Notes under the pieces: generated by a model | The model's database searches: none | The model's input: only the letters and a program-made list of their open reading frames with translations | What the model was told of the DNA's origin: nothing | In this document: positions 9,944 to 20,115 of the stretch, piece after piece | Layout: the number at the start of each line of letters is the position of its first letter | Position numbering within the stretch: the stretch's first letter is position 1 | Program-made: the position numbers and the translations under genes | From: Pedobacter sp. | GTDB taxonomy: Bacteria; Bacteroidota; Bacteroidia; Sphingobacteriales; Sphingobacteriaceae | Length of the DNA stretch: 64,000 bases | Direction: 5' to 3' | NCBI GenBank assembly: GCA_004211595.1 | Contig: SEDO01000001.1 | Coordinates: 248,001-312,000, forward strand

Positions 9944-11845
9944 ATGATAAACAGTTTACTTTGGTTAGTTCCGTTATTGCCCCTTTTAGGCTTTTTAATT
10001 AATGGCTTAGGACGTAATACGTTGAGTAAAGGCTTAGTCTCCTTCATAGGTAGTGGGGTGATTTTAGCGTCATTTGTAATCAGTGTACTTTTGTTTTTTG
10101 ATTTAAACGGAAGTGCTGAAAAGCAATTTTATATTAATTTATTCGATTGGATAAGTGTAGGGAATTTAAATATTCCACTCTCCTTTTTATACGATCCTTT
10201 GAGTTCAATTATGTTATTAATTATAACAGGCATTGGATTTTTAATTCATATTTATTCTGCAGCCTATATGCATGAAGATGCAGGCTTTGGGAAATTTTTT
10301 AGTTATTTAAATCTTTTCATCTTCTTTATGTTAGTGCTTGTTTTAGGCTCTAACTATATTGTGATGTTTATAGGATGGGAAGGAGTAGGATTATGTTCCT
10401 ATTTATTAATCGGGTTCTGGTATACGAATAACGCTTATGCAAGTGCGGCTAAGAAAGCATTTGTGATGAATAGAGTTGGGGATTTAGGTTTCTTGTTAGG
10501 TGTATTTTTAATGTTCTTAACTTTTGGAAGTGTTGAGTTTGCTAAAGTATTTCCACAAGTTGCAACTTTTATACCAGGTACGGGTGTAATTGTATGTATC
10601 TCATTATTATTATTTGTGGGGGCTATAGGTAAATCAGCTCAATTACCATTATTTACATGGCTGCCTGATGCGATGGCTGGACCTACGCCAGTGTCTGCCT
10701 TAATTCACGCTGCAACCATGGTAACAGCAGGTATTTATATGATTGCAAGATCTAGTATATTATTTGAGCTAGCCCCATTTACTCAAGATGTTATTGCGGT
10801 CATAGGTGCCTTGACCGCTTTAGTGGCAGCCTTAATCGCCATCACACAAACCGATATTAAAAAGGTATTAGCCTATTCTACAGTTTCCCAATTAGGCTAC
10901 ATGTTTTTAGGATTAGGTGTAGGCGCCTTTGCAGGTTCATTTTTCCATGTTTTAACGCATGCCTTCTTTAAAGCTTTATTGTTTTTAGGTGCAGGATCAG
11001 TTATTCATGCGATGCATCATGAACAAGATATGCGTAATATGGGAGGATTAAAGGGGAAGTTAAAAACTACCTTTGCTACGATGATGGTGGGTACTATAGC
11101 CATCGCAGGGATTCCACCATTTTCAGGTTTCTTTTCCAAAGATGAAATCTTAGCCTTTACTTTTGAGAAATATCCTTTATTATGGGCTTTGGGATTAATC
11201 ACTGCCTTTTTAACGGCCTTTTATATGTTCCGTATGATGTTTCTTACATTTTATGGAAACTTTAGAGGAAAGGCGCAAGATTTAGAACATGCACATGAAT
11301 CGCCTAATGTGATGACAATTCCGTTGGTTATTCTAGCCATTTTATCGGCCATTGGAGGTTTAATCAATTTCCCCGCAATTTTTGGTGGAAATACTTGGTT
11401 AGCTAAATGGTTAACTGGAGCTGGAGTTAAAGAAAAGGTAATTGCATTGAGTCATGAGGCCGAGTATGGCTTAATGGCAGTGTCTGTTGCAGCGGCTGTT
11501 TTAGCCATCGTGCTAGCCTATACTAAGTATGTAAAAATGCAAAGTGTACCGGTGAGTGATGAGACTAAACGTTCTGCTCTAGCTAATCTTTCTTATCGTA
11601 AGTTTTATTTAGATGAGCTATATGATGCGATCATCAGAAAACCTTTAGATGCCATGTCAGGCTTTTTCTACAAAGTTGTAGATAAGAAAGTTATTGATGG
11701 GATGGTAAATGGCTTAGGTTGGTCGAGCCAAGAGGGTAGTAAAGCACTTCGTCTTTTACAAACAGGAAACGTAGGTTTCTATATATTCATGATGGTAATA
11801 GGGATTATTGCCTTGTTATTATATACTTATTATTCAATCGCTTAA
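9944..11845 (+). CDS. nuoL: NADH-quinone oxidoreductase subunit L
   Basis: GWEGVGLCSYLLIGFW, QLPLFTWLPDAMAGPTPVSALIHAATMVTAG. Confidence 0.98.
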   Translation: MINSLLWLVPLLPLLGFLINGLGRNTLSKGLVSFIGSGVILASFVISVLLFFDLNGSAEKQFYINLFDWISVGNLNIPLSFLYDPLSSIMLLIITGIGFLIHIYSAAYMHEDAGFGKFFSYLNLFIFFMLVLVLGSNYIVMFIGWEGVGLCSYLLIGFWYTNNAYASAAKKAFVMNRVGDLGFLLGVFLMFLTFGSVEFAKVFPQVATFIPGTGVIVCISLLLFVGAIGKSAQLPLFTWLPDAMAGPTPVSALIHAATMVTAGIYMIARSSILFELAPFTQDVIAVIGALTALVAALIAITQTDIKKVLAYSTVSQLGYMFLGLGVGAFAGSFFHVLTHAFFKALLFLGAGSVIHAMHHEQDMRNMGGLKGKLKTTFATMMVGTIAIAGIPPFSGFFSKDEILAFTFEKYPLLWALGLITAFLTAFYMFRMMFLTFYGNFRGKAQDLEHAHESPNVMTIPLVILAILSAIGGLINFPAIFGGNTWLAKWLTGAGVKEKVIALSHEAEYGLMAVSVAAAVLAIVLAYTKYVKMQSVPVSDETKRSALANLSYRKFYLDELYDAIIRKPLDAMSGFFYKVVDKKVIDGMVNGLGWSSQEGSKALRLLQTGNVGFYIFMMVIGIIALLLYTYYSIA

Positions 11846-11863
11846 TCTGGTTTAAATATATCA

Positions 11864-13348
11864 ATGGAACTATTAATACTTATATTTCTTCCACTTTTAG
11901 GAGCAATTTTTACAGCCACTTTTGCCAAAGGACACACTGCTAAAATTAGTGCGCTTGTTTTCTCCTTGTTAAACTTTGCTTTAACTTGTGGTATTCTGGT
12001 TAGTTTTATTCCAGATGCGAGTACGCAATTCGAAATCAATTATCCATGGATTGGTCCTTTAGGAATTAATTTTCACGTGGGAATTGATGGAATTAGTTTG
12101 ATAACTATTCTATTAACCAATTTATTGGTGCCTATAATTATTTTAACGGCTTTTAAGCATAAATATGAAAAAGAACATGCTTTTTTCGCATTAATTTTAT
12201 TTATGCAATTTGGGTTATTGCTTGTATTTAGTGCGCTGGATGCATTCTTATTTTATATCGGTTGGGAAGCAGCCTTAATTCCAATTTATTTTATATGTGC
12301 GATGTGGGGTGGTAAAGACCGTATTAAAGTAAATATGAAGTTTTTCGTTTATACGATAGCGGGATCTTTATTTATGCTAATGGGCATTATTTACCTATAC
12401 ATTCAAAATCCAGCCAATAACTTTGAGTGGAAAGCTTTTTACGCTTTATCTTTAGATAGTACCCAACAAACGTGGATATTCTGGGCGTTTTTTATTGCAT
12501 TTGCTATTAAAATGCCAATTTTCCCTTTCCATACTTGGCAACCAGATACTTATACCGAGGCTCCTGCACAAGGCACGATGCTTTTATCAGGTATTATGCT
12601 TAAGATGGGTATTTTCGGGGTTATTAAATGGCTATTACCTATTGTACCAGCCGGAGCCCAAGAGTGGACCTGTTTAGTCATGATTTTATCTGTTATTGGT
12701 ATTGTATATGGTTCTGTAATTGCTTTTATGCAGAAAAATGCAAAACGCTTAATTGCCTATTCATCACTTGCTCACGTAGGTTTAATTGCAGCAGGTTTAT
12801 TTGCTTCATTCACATTTAATCAAGCTGGTATTCAAGGATTTCAAGGTGCCTTAATTCAAATGTTAAGTCATGGTATAAATGTAGTTGGGCTGTTCTTTAT
12901 TGTGGAGTTAATTAGCTCTCAAATGAAAAGTCAACATACGGCCGATTGGGGTGGTTTAGCAAAGGTAGCTCCAGGTTTGGCAATTGCCTTTTTAGTAATT
13001 GTTTTGGGAACGGTAGCCTTACCAGGAACAAATGGTTTTATTGGAGAGTTTTTGCTATTATTTAGTGTATATCAATACCAAGCTGGTTTAGGTATCGTAG
13101 CTGGTTTAACGATTATATTTGGAGCTGTTTATATGTTCAGATTATATCAAGGTGCTATGTTAGGACCGATTGCTGAAAAATCTCATGGCTTTACAGATAT
13201 TAAAGGTTCAGATAAATTAGCATTGGGAATTATTTGTGTGTTAGTTATCGTTATTGGGCTTTATCCGAAACCACTATTACATTTATCAGAAGCTTCCGTC
13301 CAAGCCTTATTAGAACAAATAAATCAAAAATTAACAGGAGTAAACTAA
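11864..13348 (+). CDS. nuoM: NADH-quinone oxidoreductase subunit M
   Basis: GWEAALIPIYFIC, KMPIFPFHTWQPDTYTEAPAQGTMLLSGIMLKMG. Confidence 0.97.
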   Translation: MELLILIFLPLLGAIFTATFAKGHTAKISALVFSLLNFALTCGILVSFIPDASTQFEINYPWIGPLGINFHVGIDGISLITILLTNLLVPIIILTAFKHKYEKEHAFFALILFMQFGLLLVFSALDAFLFYIGWEAALIPIYFICAMWGGKDRIKVNMKFFVYTIAGSLFMLMGIIYLYIQNPANNFEWKAFYALSLDSTQQTWIFWAFFIAFAIKMPIFPFHTWQPDTYTEAPAQGTMLLSGIMLKMGIFGVIKWLLPIVPAGAQEWTCLVMILSVIGIVYGSVIAFMQKNAKRLIAYSSLAHVGLIAAGLFASFTFNQAGIQGFQGALIQMLSHGINVVGLFFIVELISSQMKSQHTADWGGLAKVAPGLAIAFLVIVLGTVALPGTNGFIGEFLLLFSVYQYQAGLGIVAGLTIIFGAVYMFRLYQGAMLGPIAEKSHGFTDIKGSDKLALGIICVLVIVIGLYPKPLLHLSEASVQALLEQINQKLTGVN

Positions 13349-13351
13349 GAG

Positions 13352-14725
13352 ATGAATATAATTTTAACCCTCACCATTACAGCATTAGTGGTGCTCTATG
13401 CAGGTTTATTTAAAGCTAAAAAATTATTGTTACCCTTAACTTTAACTGGGTTAATAGGGTCACTTGGGTTTGTAGCATACAGTTGGAACAATCCTACCAC
13501 GTATTATGGGATGATGCGCGTGGATAATTTTGGTTTAGCTTTTACGGCTTTAATATTAATAGCAAGTATTTTAATATTTATTCTTAGTGTAGGCTATTTT
13601 TCAAAAGACAGTGAAAATATTGCGGAGTATTATACCTTAATGCTATTTTCTATTGCGGGTATGTACATTATGTTAACTTTCCAAAATATGGCTATGCTAT
13701 TTATTGGGATTGAGATTATGTCCGTTGCCTTATATATATTAGCGGGTATTAGAAAGCAAAATTTTGCTTCTAATGAAGCTTCCTTAAAATATTTTTTAAT
13801 GGGAGCTTTTTCTACAGGCTTCTTGTTATTAGGAATAACCTTTTTGTATGGAGCAACTGGATCTTTTGATTTAAGTGAAATCCAAGCTTATTTATTAAAT
13901 CAAGTGCAAGAGGTTTCACCATTATTTTATGGTGGTATCATTTTATTGTTAATTGGTTTATGTTTTAAAATAGGGGCTGCTCCATTTCATTTTTGGACAC
14001 CTGATGTATATGAGGGTTCACCTTCCTTAATCACCACTTTTATGTCGACTGTGGTTAAGACGGCAGGTATTGCAGCCTTTGTACGCTTGTTTTCAGGGGC
14101 CTTAGAACCACTACATGCTTTCTGGAGTCCTGCTTTATTGGTATTAGTGGTAATCACTTTGTGTATAGGTAATATTACCGCCCTATATCAACATAACTTA
14201 AAGCGTATGTTGGCATATTCAAGTATTTCTCACGCAGGTTACCTATTATTTGCCTTAATTGAAATTACCGCAAATTCTTCTAATGCAGTATTAGTTTATG
14301 CCGCGGCCTATTCATTTGCAAGTATTGCTGCTTTTGGGGTATTAATTGTGGTTAAACAAAATACGGGAAGTGAACAAATAGAAGCATATAACGGCTTAGG
14401 TAAGCGAAATCCTTTGATAGCCATTGTAATGACTATTGCAATGCTTTCTTTAGCAGGTATTCCTTTAACTGCTGGGTTTATCGGAAAGTATATGATGTTT
14501 TTAAATGTTATGGAAAATTATCATACTACTTTAGTGGTAATTGCGATATTAAATGCCCTGATAGGTTTTTACTATTATTTTAAAGTTATTATTGCCATTT
14601 GGTTTAAAGATGGTGATTTTGCAAGTGTTCAAGTATCTCCAGCCTATAAATTTATATTTGTAGTTTCGGCCTTGATTACATTAGCTTTAGGTGTGTTCCC
14701 AGCAATAATTTTAAATTTGATATAA
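13352..14725 (+). CDS. nuoN: NADH-quinone oxidoreductase subunit N
   Basis: FKIGAAPFHFWTPDVYEGSPSLITTFMSTVVKTA, final antiporter-like subunit in nuo order. Confidence 0.97.
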   Translation: MNIILTLTITALVVLYAGLFKAKKLLLPLTLTGLIGSLGFVAYSWNNPTTYYGMMRVDNFGLAFTALILIASILIFILSVGYFSKDSENIAEYYTLMLFSIAGMYIMLTFQNMAMLFIGIEIMSVALYILAGIRKQNFASNEASLKYFLMGAFSTGFLLLGITFLYGATGSFDLSEIQAYLLNQVQEVSPLFYGGIILLLIGLCFKIGAAPFHFWTPDVYEGSPSLITTFMSTVVKTAGIAAFVRLFSGALEPLHAFWSPALLVLVVITLCIGNITALYQHNLKRMLAYSSISHAGYLLFALIEITANSSNAVLVYAAAYSFASIAAFGVLIVVKQNTGSEQIEAYNGLGKRNPLIAIVMTIAMLSLAGIPLTAGFIGKYMMFLNVMENYHTTLVVIAILNALIGFYYYFKVIIAIWFKDGDFASVQVSPAYKFIFVVSALITLALGVFPAIILNLI

Positions 14726-14770
14726 AATATTTTAATAGATAATTATTTGTAGTTTTACAAATAATTGAAC

Positions 14771-15415
14771 ATGCAAGATTTTTGGAATAGTCTTCAACAT
14801 TTAATAGATCCTGAAAAGCTTTTACGCGAAGGGGGGTTCTATTTAGTTGTTTTTGTAATTTTTGCAGAAACAGGATTATTTTTTGGCTTCTTCTTGCCAG
14901 GTGATTATTTACTCTTTTTAGCTGGCATGTTTGTAGCTACGGGTAAATTAGATGTTAACATATATGTGTTAGTTGTAAGTTTAGTAGTCGCCGCCACCTT
15001 AGGAAATTTTACTGGCTATTGGTTTGGTAGAAAAACTGGACCAGTTTTATATAATAGAAAAGAGAATATTTTTTTTAAGAAGAAGTATTTAATTGCAGCT
15101 GAAAAGTACTACCGTAAGCAGGGTGCTTTTGCCTTAATTATGGGAAGGTTTGTGCCTATTGTAAGAACCTTTGCACCTATTATTGCAGGTGTTGTACGAT
15201 TAGATTTTAAAAAGTTTGCCTTTTACAATATAGTTGGCGCATTAATATGGATATGCTCGCTAACTTTGTTAGGGTATTTTTTAGGGCGAAAATTTGCTGC
15301 CCAAATTGAAGAATATTTAGTGTATATAATTGTGGGCTTTATCGCGATAACCGCAATTCCACTGATAAATGCATTCTTTAAAAAGAAAGTGAATAATACG
15401 GAGGAAAGTAAATAG
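14771..15415 (+). CDS. DedA/SNARE-associated family membrane protein
   Basis: ETGLFFGFFLPGDYLLFLAG, YWFGRKTGP, GRFVPIVRTFAPIIAGVVRLDFKKFAFYN; ATG at 14771 preferred to TTG at 14765. Confidence 0.9.
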   Translation: MQDFWNSLQHLIDPEKLLREGGFYLVVFVIFAETGLFFGFFLPGDYLLFLAGMFVATGKLDVNIYVLVVSLVVAATLGNFTGYWFGRKTGPVLYNRKENIFFKKKYLIAAEKYYRKQGAFALIMGRFVPIVRTFAPIIAGVVRLDFKKFAFYNIVGALIWICSLTLLGYFLGRKFAAQIEEYLVYIIVGFIAITAIPLINAFFKKKVNNTEESK

Positions 15416-15431
15416 AATACCAAAAATATAT

Positions 15432-15983
15432 ATGATTAAAGACGATTCCCATCCTTGGCATAGTGTATCGCCAGGTGTAAATGTGCCGGCGGTAGTAAAC
15501 GCAATTATTGAAATTCCAAAAGGCTCTAAAGCCAAATATGAGATTGATAAAGATTCTAATTTGATTAAACTCGACCGAGTATTATTTTCTTCGGTGATGT
15601 ATCCTGCAAATTATGGATTTATTCCACAAACTTATTGTGATGATAAAGATCCTTTAGATATTTTAGTTTTATGTTCAGTGGATGTGTATCCTATGACGAT
15701 TATCGAAGCTAAAGTTATTGGGGTAATGCATATGGTTGATAATGGAGAGCAAGACGATAAAATTATTGCCGTGGCTAAAAATGACATGTCTGTAAATCAT
15801 TATAATGATTTATCTGATTTGCCTCCTCATACGATGAAGGAGATAGCTAAGTTTTTCCAAGATTATAAAGCTTTAGAAGAGAAGAAAGTAATGATTGAAC
15901 ACTTATTAGGTGTTCGTTATGCGCATAAAGTAATCCAAGAGAGTATTGAGCTTTATGATAAGGAGTTTAGAAATAACTCATAA
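15432..15983 (+). CDS. ppa: Inorganic pyrophosphatase
   Basis: EIPKGSKAKYEIDKD, YPANYGFIPQTYCDDKDPLDILVL. Confidence 0.95.
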   Translation: MIKDDSHPWHSVSPGVNVPAVVNAIIEIPKGSKAKYEIDKDSNLIKLDRVLFSSVMYPANYGFIPQTYCDDKDPLDILVLCSVDVYPMTIIEAKVIGVMHMVDNGEQDDKIIAVAKNDMSVNHYNDLSDLPPHTMKEIAKFFQDYKALEEKKVMIEHLLGVRYAHKVIQESIELYDKEFRNNS

Positions 15984-16010
15984 TTTATTTATATTGTAAA
16001 TGCCTAGTGT

Positions 16011-17408
16011 ATGATTTCATTTTCTCAAATTGTCCCAACTAATGTACTTGCCTTAGCTACTGCCGAGGTAAGTGATGATTCTGGTCCAGTCCTTTGGCGC
16101 CTTTTATTGGCGCTATTTCTGGTTATATTAAATGGATTTTTCGTTGCAGCTGAATTTGCAATAGTAAAAGTTCGAGCTTCTCAGATAGAGATAAAAGCCA
16201 AATCTGGAAGTAAAGTAGGTAAAATGGCTAAAAATATCGTACATAATTTGGACGGTTATTTAGCTGCTACCCAGTTAGGAATTACTTTAGCCTCGTTAGG
16301 TTTAGGTTGGGTCGGAGAAAGTGTTATGCACACCATTTTCCAACGTCTATTTCAAAGTTTAAATTTAAATTTAGGGGAAGCCTTTATTCATTCGGCTTCC
16401 ACTATTGTGGCGTTTTCATTGATTACTTTTATGCACATTGTATTTGGGGAATTAGCACCTAAATCGGTAGCAATACAAAGACCTGTAGGAACGACTTTGT
16501 TTGTGTCTGTGCCACTTCAGATATTCTATGTTGTATTTCGACCATTTATTTGGGCTTTAAATGGGGTTGCATCTATTATATTGAAGCCATTTGGAATAAA
16601 TACCTCAGGTGGACACGACTCTATTCATAGTAATGAAGAGTTGCAGTATATATTGGATCAAGGCAAGGAAAGTGGGGCTCTGGAAGACAATGAACACGAG
16701 CTGATTAAAAATGTATTTGATTTTAATGAGCGTGTAGTTAAAAATATCATGGTTCCGAGAACTAAAATTTCGGGAATTGAATTAGATGCAGACAATAACG
16801 AACTCGTTGAAAGGATTATTGCTGAAGGCTATTCTAGGTTACCGGTTTACGATGATGTTATTGATAAAATTGTAGGGATAGTACATGCTAAGGATATATT
16901 GCCTTTAATAGCCAGTCAAAAGGAATGGAATTTAAAGGATATAATTAGAAAGCCTTACTTTGTGCCTGAAACAAAAAAAATTAACGATCTTTTAAGTGAG
17001 CTTCAGTTAAAACGAATTCAGATTGCCATTGTAGTGGATGAGTTTGGGGGTACCGCCGGAATGGTTACCTTAGAAGATATTGTAGAAGAATTGGTAGGTG
17101 AGATTCAAGATGAGTATGATGAGGAAAAACCAATGATTGAAGTAATTTCTGAAAACGAATTTGTTATTAATGGGGATGCACCAGTTTATGATGTGAACGA
17201 ATATTTACCACATGATTTGCCTGAGGATGAGGTTTACGATACCATGGGAGGTTTAGTTTCTCATGCATTTGGGAGAATTCCGGAAGTGGGAGAGAGTGAA
17301 ACATTCTATGGTTACATATTTACTATTTTAAAGAAAACTGAACAAAATATTGAATCTATTAAATTAGAATTAGTAATCAGTAAAAGTGAAATGGTAGATA
17401 ATCACTAA
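16011..17408 (+). CDS. CNNM/CorC-type transporter: DUF21 membrane domain, CBS pair, CorC-HlyC domain
   Basis: NGFFVAAEFAIVKVR, VMVPRTKI-like NIMVPRTKISGIE, VDEFGGTAGMVTLEDIVEELVGEIQDEYD. Confidence 0.92.
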   Translation: MISFSQIVPTNVLALATAEVSDDSGPVLWRLLLALFLVILNGFFVAAEFAIVKVRASQIEIKAKSGSKVGKMAKNIVHNLDGYLAATQLGITLASLGLGWVGESVMHTIFQRLFQSLNLNLGEAFIHSASTIVAFSLITFMHIVFGELAPKSVAIQRPVGTTLFVSVPLQIFYVVFRPFIWALNGVASIILKPFGINTSGGHDSIHSNEELQYILDQGKESGALEDNEHELIKNVFDFNERVVKNIMVPRTKISGIELDADNNELVERIIAEGYSRLPVYDDVIDKIVGIVHAKDILPLIASQKEWNLKDIIRKPYFVPETKKINDLLSELQLKRIQIAIVVDEFGGTAGMVTLEDIVEELVGEIQDEYDEEKPMIEVISENEFVINGDAPVYDVNEYLPHDLPEDEVYDTMGGLVSHAFGRIPEVGESETFYGYIFTILKKTEQNIESIKLELVISKSEMVDNH

Positions 17409-17424
17409 TTTAACGTTTTAAGCT

Positions 17425-18141
17425 ATGCATGTTTTTTATACGCCAGATTTGGGTGATAATGAGTTTTATAGCTTAAATGAAGAAGAAAGTAAACACTGCG
17501 CCAAGGTGCTACGTTTATCCATTGGTGATAAGATCCAATTAATTGATGGGCGAGGAGGTTTTTTTGAGGCTGAGATTATTTCGGCTGGTAAAAGGCGTGT
17601 AGATCTTAAAATACTGTCTAGACAGTTAGCCTATAAAAAACAATATCACTTTATACATATTGGGATTGCTCCTACTAAAAACATCGATAGACTTTCTTGG
17701 TTTCTAGAAAAGTGTACAGAAATTGGCATAGACGAAATAAGTACCTTTATCTGTGACAGATCAGAACGCAAAATATTAAAAGAAGAACGGTTAGATAAAA
17801 TCATAACTGCTGCCGTTAAGCAATCTTTAAAAGCTTATCATCCTCAATTAAATAATGCAGTCCGCTATAAGGACTTCATTCAACAGGATTTCACTAAATA
17901 CAATGGGAATTTGTTTATTGCACATTGTGAGCAGGATTCACAGAAATTATTCTTGGGAGATTTGGCACAGCCTAACCAATCCTATTTAGTGTTAATCGGA
18001 CCTGAAGGGGATTTCAGTTCAGAAGAAATCACATTAGCAAAATCGTATGGCTTTAAGCCAATAACTTTAGGAGAAAGCCGTTTAAGAACAGAAACGGCTG
18101 GAGTTGCGGCTTGCTTTGAACTAAATTATATAAATCGATAA
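17425..18141 (+). CDS. rsmE: 16S rRNA (uracil1498-N3)-methyltransferase
   Basis: HCAKVLRLSIGD, IGPEGDFSSEEI, LGESRLRTETAGVAA. Confidence 0.95.
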   Translation: MHVFYTPDLGDNEFYSLNEEESKHCAKVLRLSIGDKIQLIDGRGGFFEAEIISAGKRRVDLKILSRQLAYKKQYHFIHIGIAPTKNIDRLSWFLEKCTEIGIDEISTFICDRSERKILKEERLDKIITAAVKQSLKAYHPQLNNAVRYKDFIQQDFTKYNGNLFIAHCEQDSQKLFLGDLAQPNQSYLVLIGPEGDFSSEEITLAKSYGFKPITLGESRLRTETAGVAACFELNYINR

Positions 18142-18183
18142 ATATGCATGTTTCTAGAGGATTGAAACGATCGCTATTTGCGT

Positions 18184-18363
18184 TTTTTTTTAAGTTTTGC
18201 AATGCAGAATTTGGAAAGTAAGGGTCGTATGTTTTTATTCTTAACAGTGGATTAAGGGAATGGATGGGAAGATTTGGGAACTTATCCAGGAGACTCACAA
18301 GAAAATAGTTTAAAAATACTAAAAATGGGTGCCAACTTAGTAAAGTTTGCCTTAACTCAATAA
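18184..18363 (+). pseudogene. Remnant of a DUF4159-like gene (C-terminal part, with internal stop)
   Basis: In one frame reads AMQNLESKGRMFLFLTVD*GNGWEDLGTYPGDSQENSLKILKMGANLVKFALTQ*, resembling the DUF4159 C-terminus (GR-L..., GWED, ALKMGANxxxxAxT); in-frame TAA at 18253-18255; no intact N-terminal domain. Confidence 0.55.
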
Positions 18364-18381
18364 AAAAAATAAAAGAGTAGC

Positions 18382-18879
18382 ATGTATAAAGTAAAAGTAA
18401 ATTCTAAAACGGATTTTAATATTGAAGTTTCAAATCAGGAAATAAAAGTGAATGATTCTTTAGTCGTTCTAGATGAGGCCATATTGAATGAACATAGTAA
18501 GCATGTGATTTATAATAATAAATCATATAATTTGGAGCTGGTACAGTTAAATCGAGAGGAAAAGACGGCTGTAATAAAAGTAAATGGAAATATATACTCG
18601 GTTTCTGTAAAAGATCAATTTGACCAGTTATTAAAGCAGTTGGGGATGGATAACTTAAGTGCTAATAAAGTACAACAAATTAAAGCTCCTATGCCCGGTT
18701 TAGTTTTACAGGTATTAGTTGTTGAAAACCAAGAGGTTAAAAAGGGTGATAATTTGTTAGTCTTAGAGGCTATGAAAATGGAAAATATGTTGAAATCTCC
18801 CTCCGATGGAATAATAAAGAAGATACTTATTCAAGGTGGTGATAAAGTGGAAAAGAATCAAATATTGATTCAGTTTTGA
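18382..18879 (+). CDS. Biotin/lipoyl attachment domain protein (biotin carboxyl carrier-like)
   Basis: C-terminal APMPGLVLQVLV...LLVLEAMKMENMLKSPSDGIIKKI biotinylation motif. Confidence 0.88.
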   Translation: MYKVKVNSKTDFNIEVSNQEIKVNDSLVVLDEAILNEHSKHVIYNNKSYNLELVQLNREEKTAVIKVNGNIYSVSVKDQFDQLLKQLGMDNLSANKVQQIKAPMPGLVLQVLVVENQEVKKGDNLLVLEAMKMENMLKSPSDGIIKKILIQGGDKVEKNQILIQF

Positions 18880-18930
18880 TAGATTAAATCTTTATATTAG
18901 CTATATAAACCAAACGGCATCTATTATTTA

Positions 18931-20115
18931 ATGATACATAAATCCATCATCCTCAAAGGTTCAGTTTTACTTTGCCTAAGTTTTTTGATATCCATTAGAC
19001 TTCATGCTCAAGTAGTTGAAAACGGACCTGCTACAAATGGAAGTCAGCAAAATAATGTCGTAAATGCCCTGCCATTTTTACTAATTACTCCAGATGCTCG
19101 AGCAGGGGCCATGGGAGAGGCAGGAGTGGCTGTCAGGCCAGACGGAAATGCCATGTCTATGAATCCTTCCAAGTTAGCTTTTTTAGAAAGAGATTATGGG
19201 TTTGCTGTTTCCTATAGTCCTTGGTTGAAGAGTTTGGTACCTGATATGAATTTAGCTTATTTAAGTGGCTATTATAAATGGAAAGATAAAAATGTTTTAG
19301 CAGCTTCTTTCAGGTATTTTTCATTGGGTCAAATCCAGTTAACTGATGCAGGTCAACAAGATTTAGGAACCTATAGCCCTAACCAGCTTGCTTTGGATGT
19401 AAATTACGCGAGTAAGTTTGGAGAGAATTTTTCTTTAGGATCTGCATTTAGATTTATGTATTCGAATGTAGAAAGTGGGATGAATAACGTAGGGAATGAA
19501 AATGCTGCAAATTTTGGATTTGGAGTTGATGTTTCTGCCTTTTATCAAAAGCCTACCGTAATGTTTGAAAAGGATGCTATTTTTTCTTTAGGGTTGAATA
19601 TATCTAATATAGGTCCTAGAGTATCTAATATGGTTGATGAAAATACTAATTTTTTACCTACTAACTTAAAATTCGGGGCGGCTACTACTTTTATGTTAGA
19701 TGACTATAATCAATTTACTTTAGCGTTGGATATAAATAAATTATTAGTGCCAACCCAACCTATTCGAAATTCCACCGGTGATATAATTGCTGGAAAGGAC
19801 CCTAATCGATCGGTACCTTCAGCAATTTTTGGGTCCTTCAACGATGCCCCAGGAGGTTTTAAAGAAGAAATGAAAGAGCTTAATTATGGCTTGGGTGCAG
19901 AATATTGGTATAATAATCAATTTGCACTTAGAGCGGGCTATTTATTTGAAAGTCCTGAGAAGGGAAACAAACGTTATTTAACATTAGGGGCTGGTTTAAA
20001 ATACAATATATTCAATTTAGATTTTGCCTATATTTTGGCTAATCCACAGAAAAGTGCTTTGGCTAATACTTTACGATTTACCTTATTATTTAATTTTGGA
20101 GAAACAAAACTATGA
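18931..20115 (+). CDS. porV: Type IX secretion outer-membrane protein PorV (LptO)
   Basis: PFLLITPDARAGAMGEAGVAVRPDGNAMSMNPSKLAF...YSPWLKSLVPDMNLAYLSGYYK characteristic of PorV. Confidence 0.92.
   Translation: MIHKSIILKGSVLLCLSFLISIRLHAQVVENGPATNGSQQNNVVNALPFLLITPDARAGAMGEAGVAVRPDGNAMSMNPSKLAFLERDYGFAVSYSPWLKSLVPDMNLAYLSGYYKWKDKNVLAASFRYFSLGQIQLTDAGQQDLGTYSPNQLALDVNYASKFGENFSLGSAFRFMYSNVESGMNNVGNENAANFGFGVDVSAFYQKPTVMFEKDAIFSLGLNISNIGPRVSNMVDENTNFLPTNLKFGAATTFMLDDYNQFTLALDINKLLVPTQPIRNSTGDIIAGKDPNRSVPSAIFGSFNDAPGGFKEEMKELNYGLGAEYWYNNQFALRAGYLFESPEKGNKRYLTLGAGLKYNIFNLDFAYILANPQKSALANTLRFTLLFNFGETKL

Noticed and set aside
12495-12819. Two 60-63 aa + strand ORFs inside nuoM
   Set aside because: Alternate-frame ORFs within a clear nuoM coding sequence.
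18053-18298. 81-aa minus-strand ORF over the rsmE 3' end and the following gap
   Set aside because: No recognisable domain; the + strand frame of the gap gives the DUF4159-like remnant instead.
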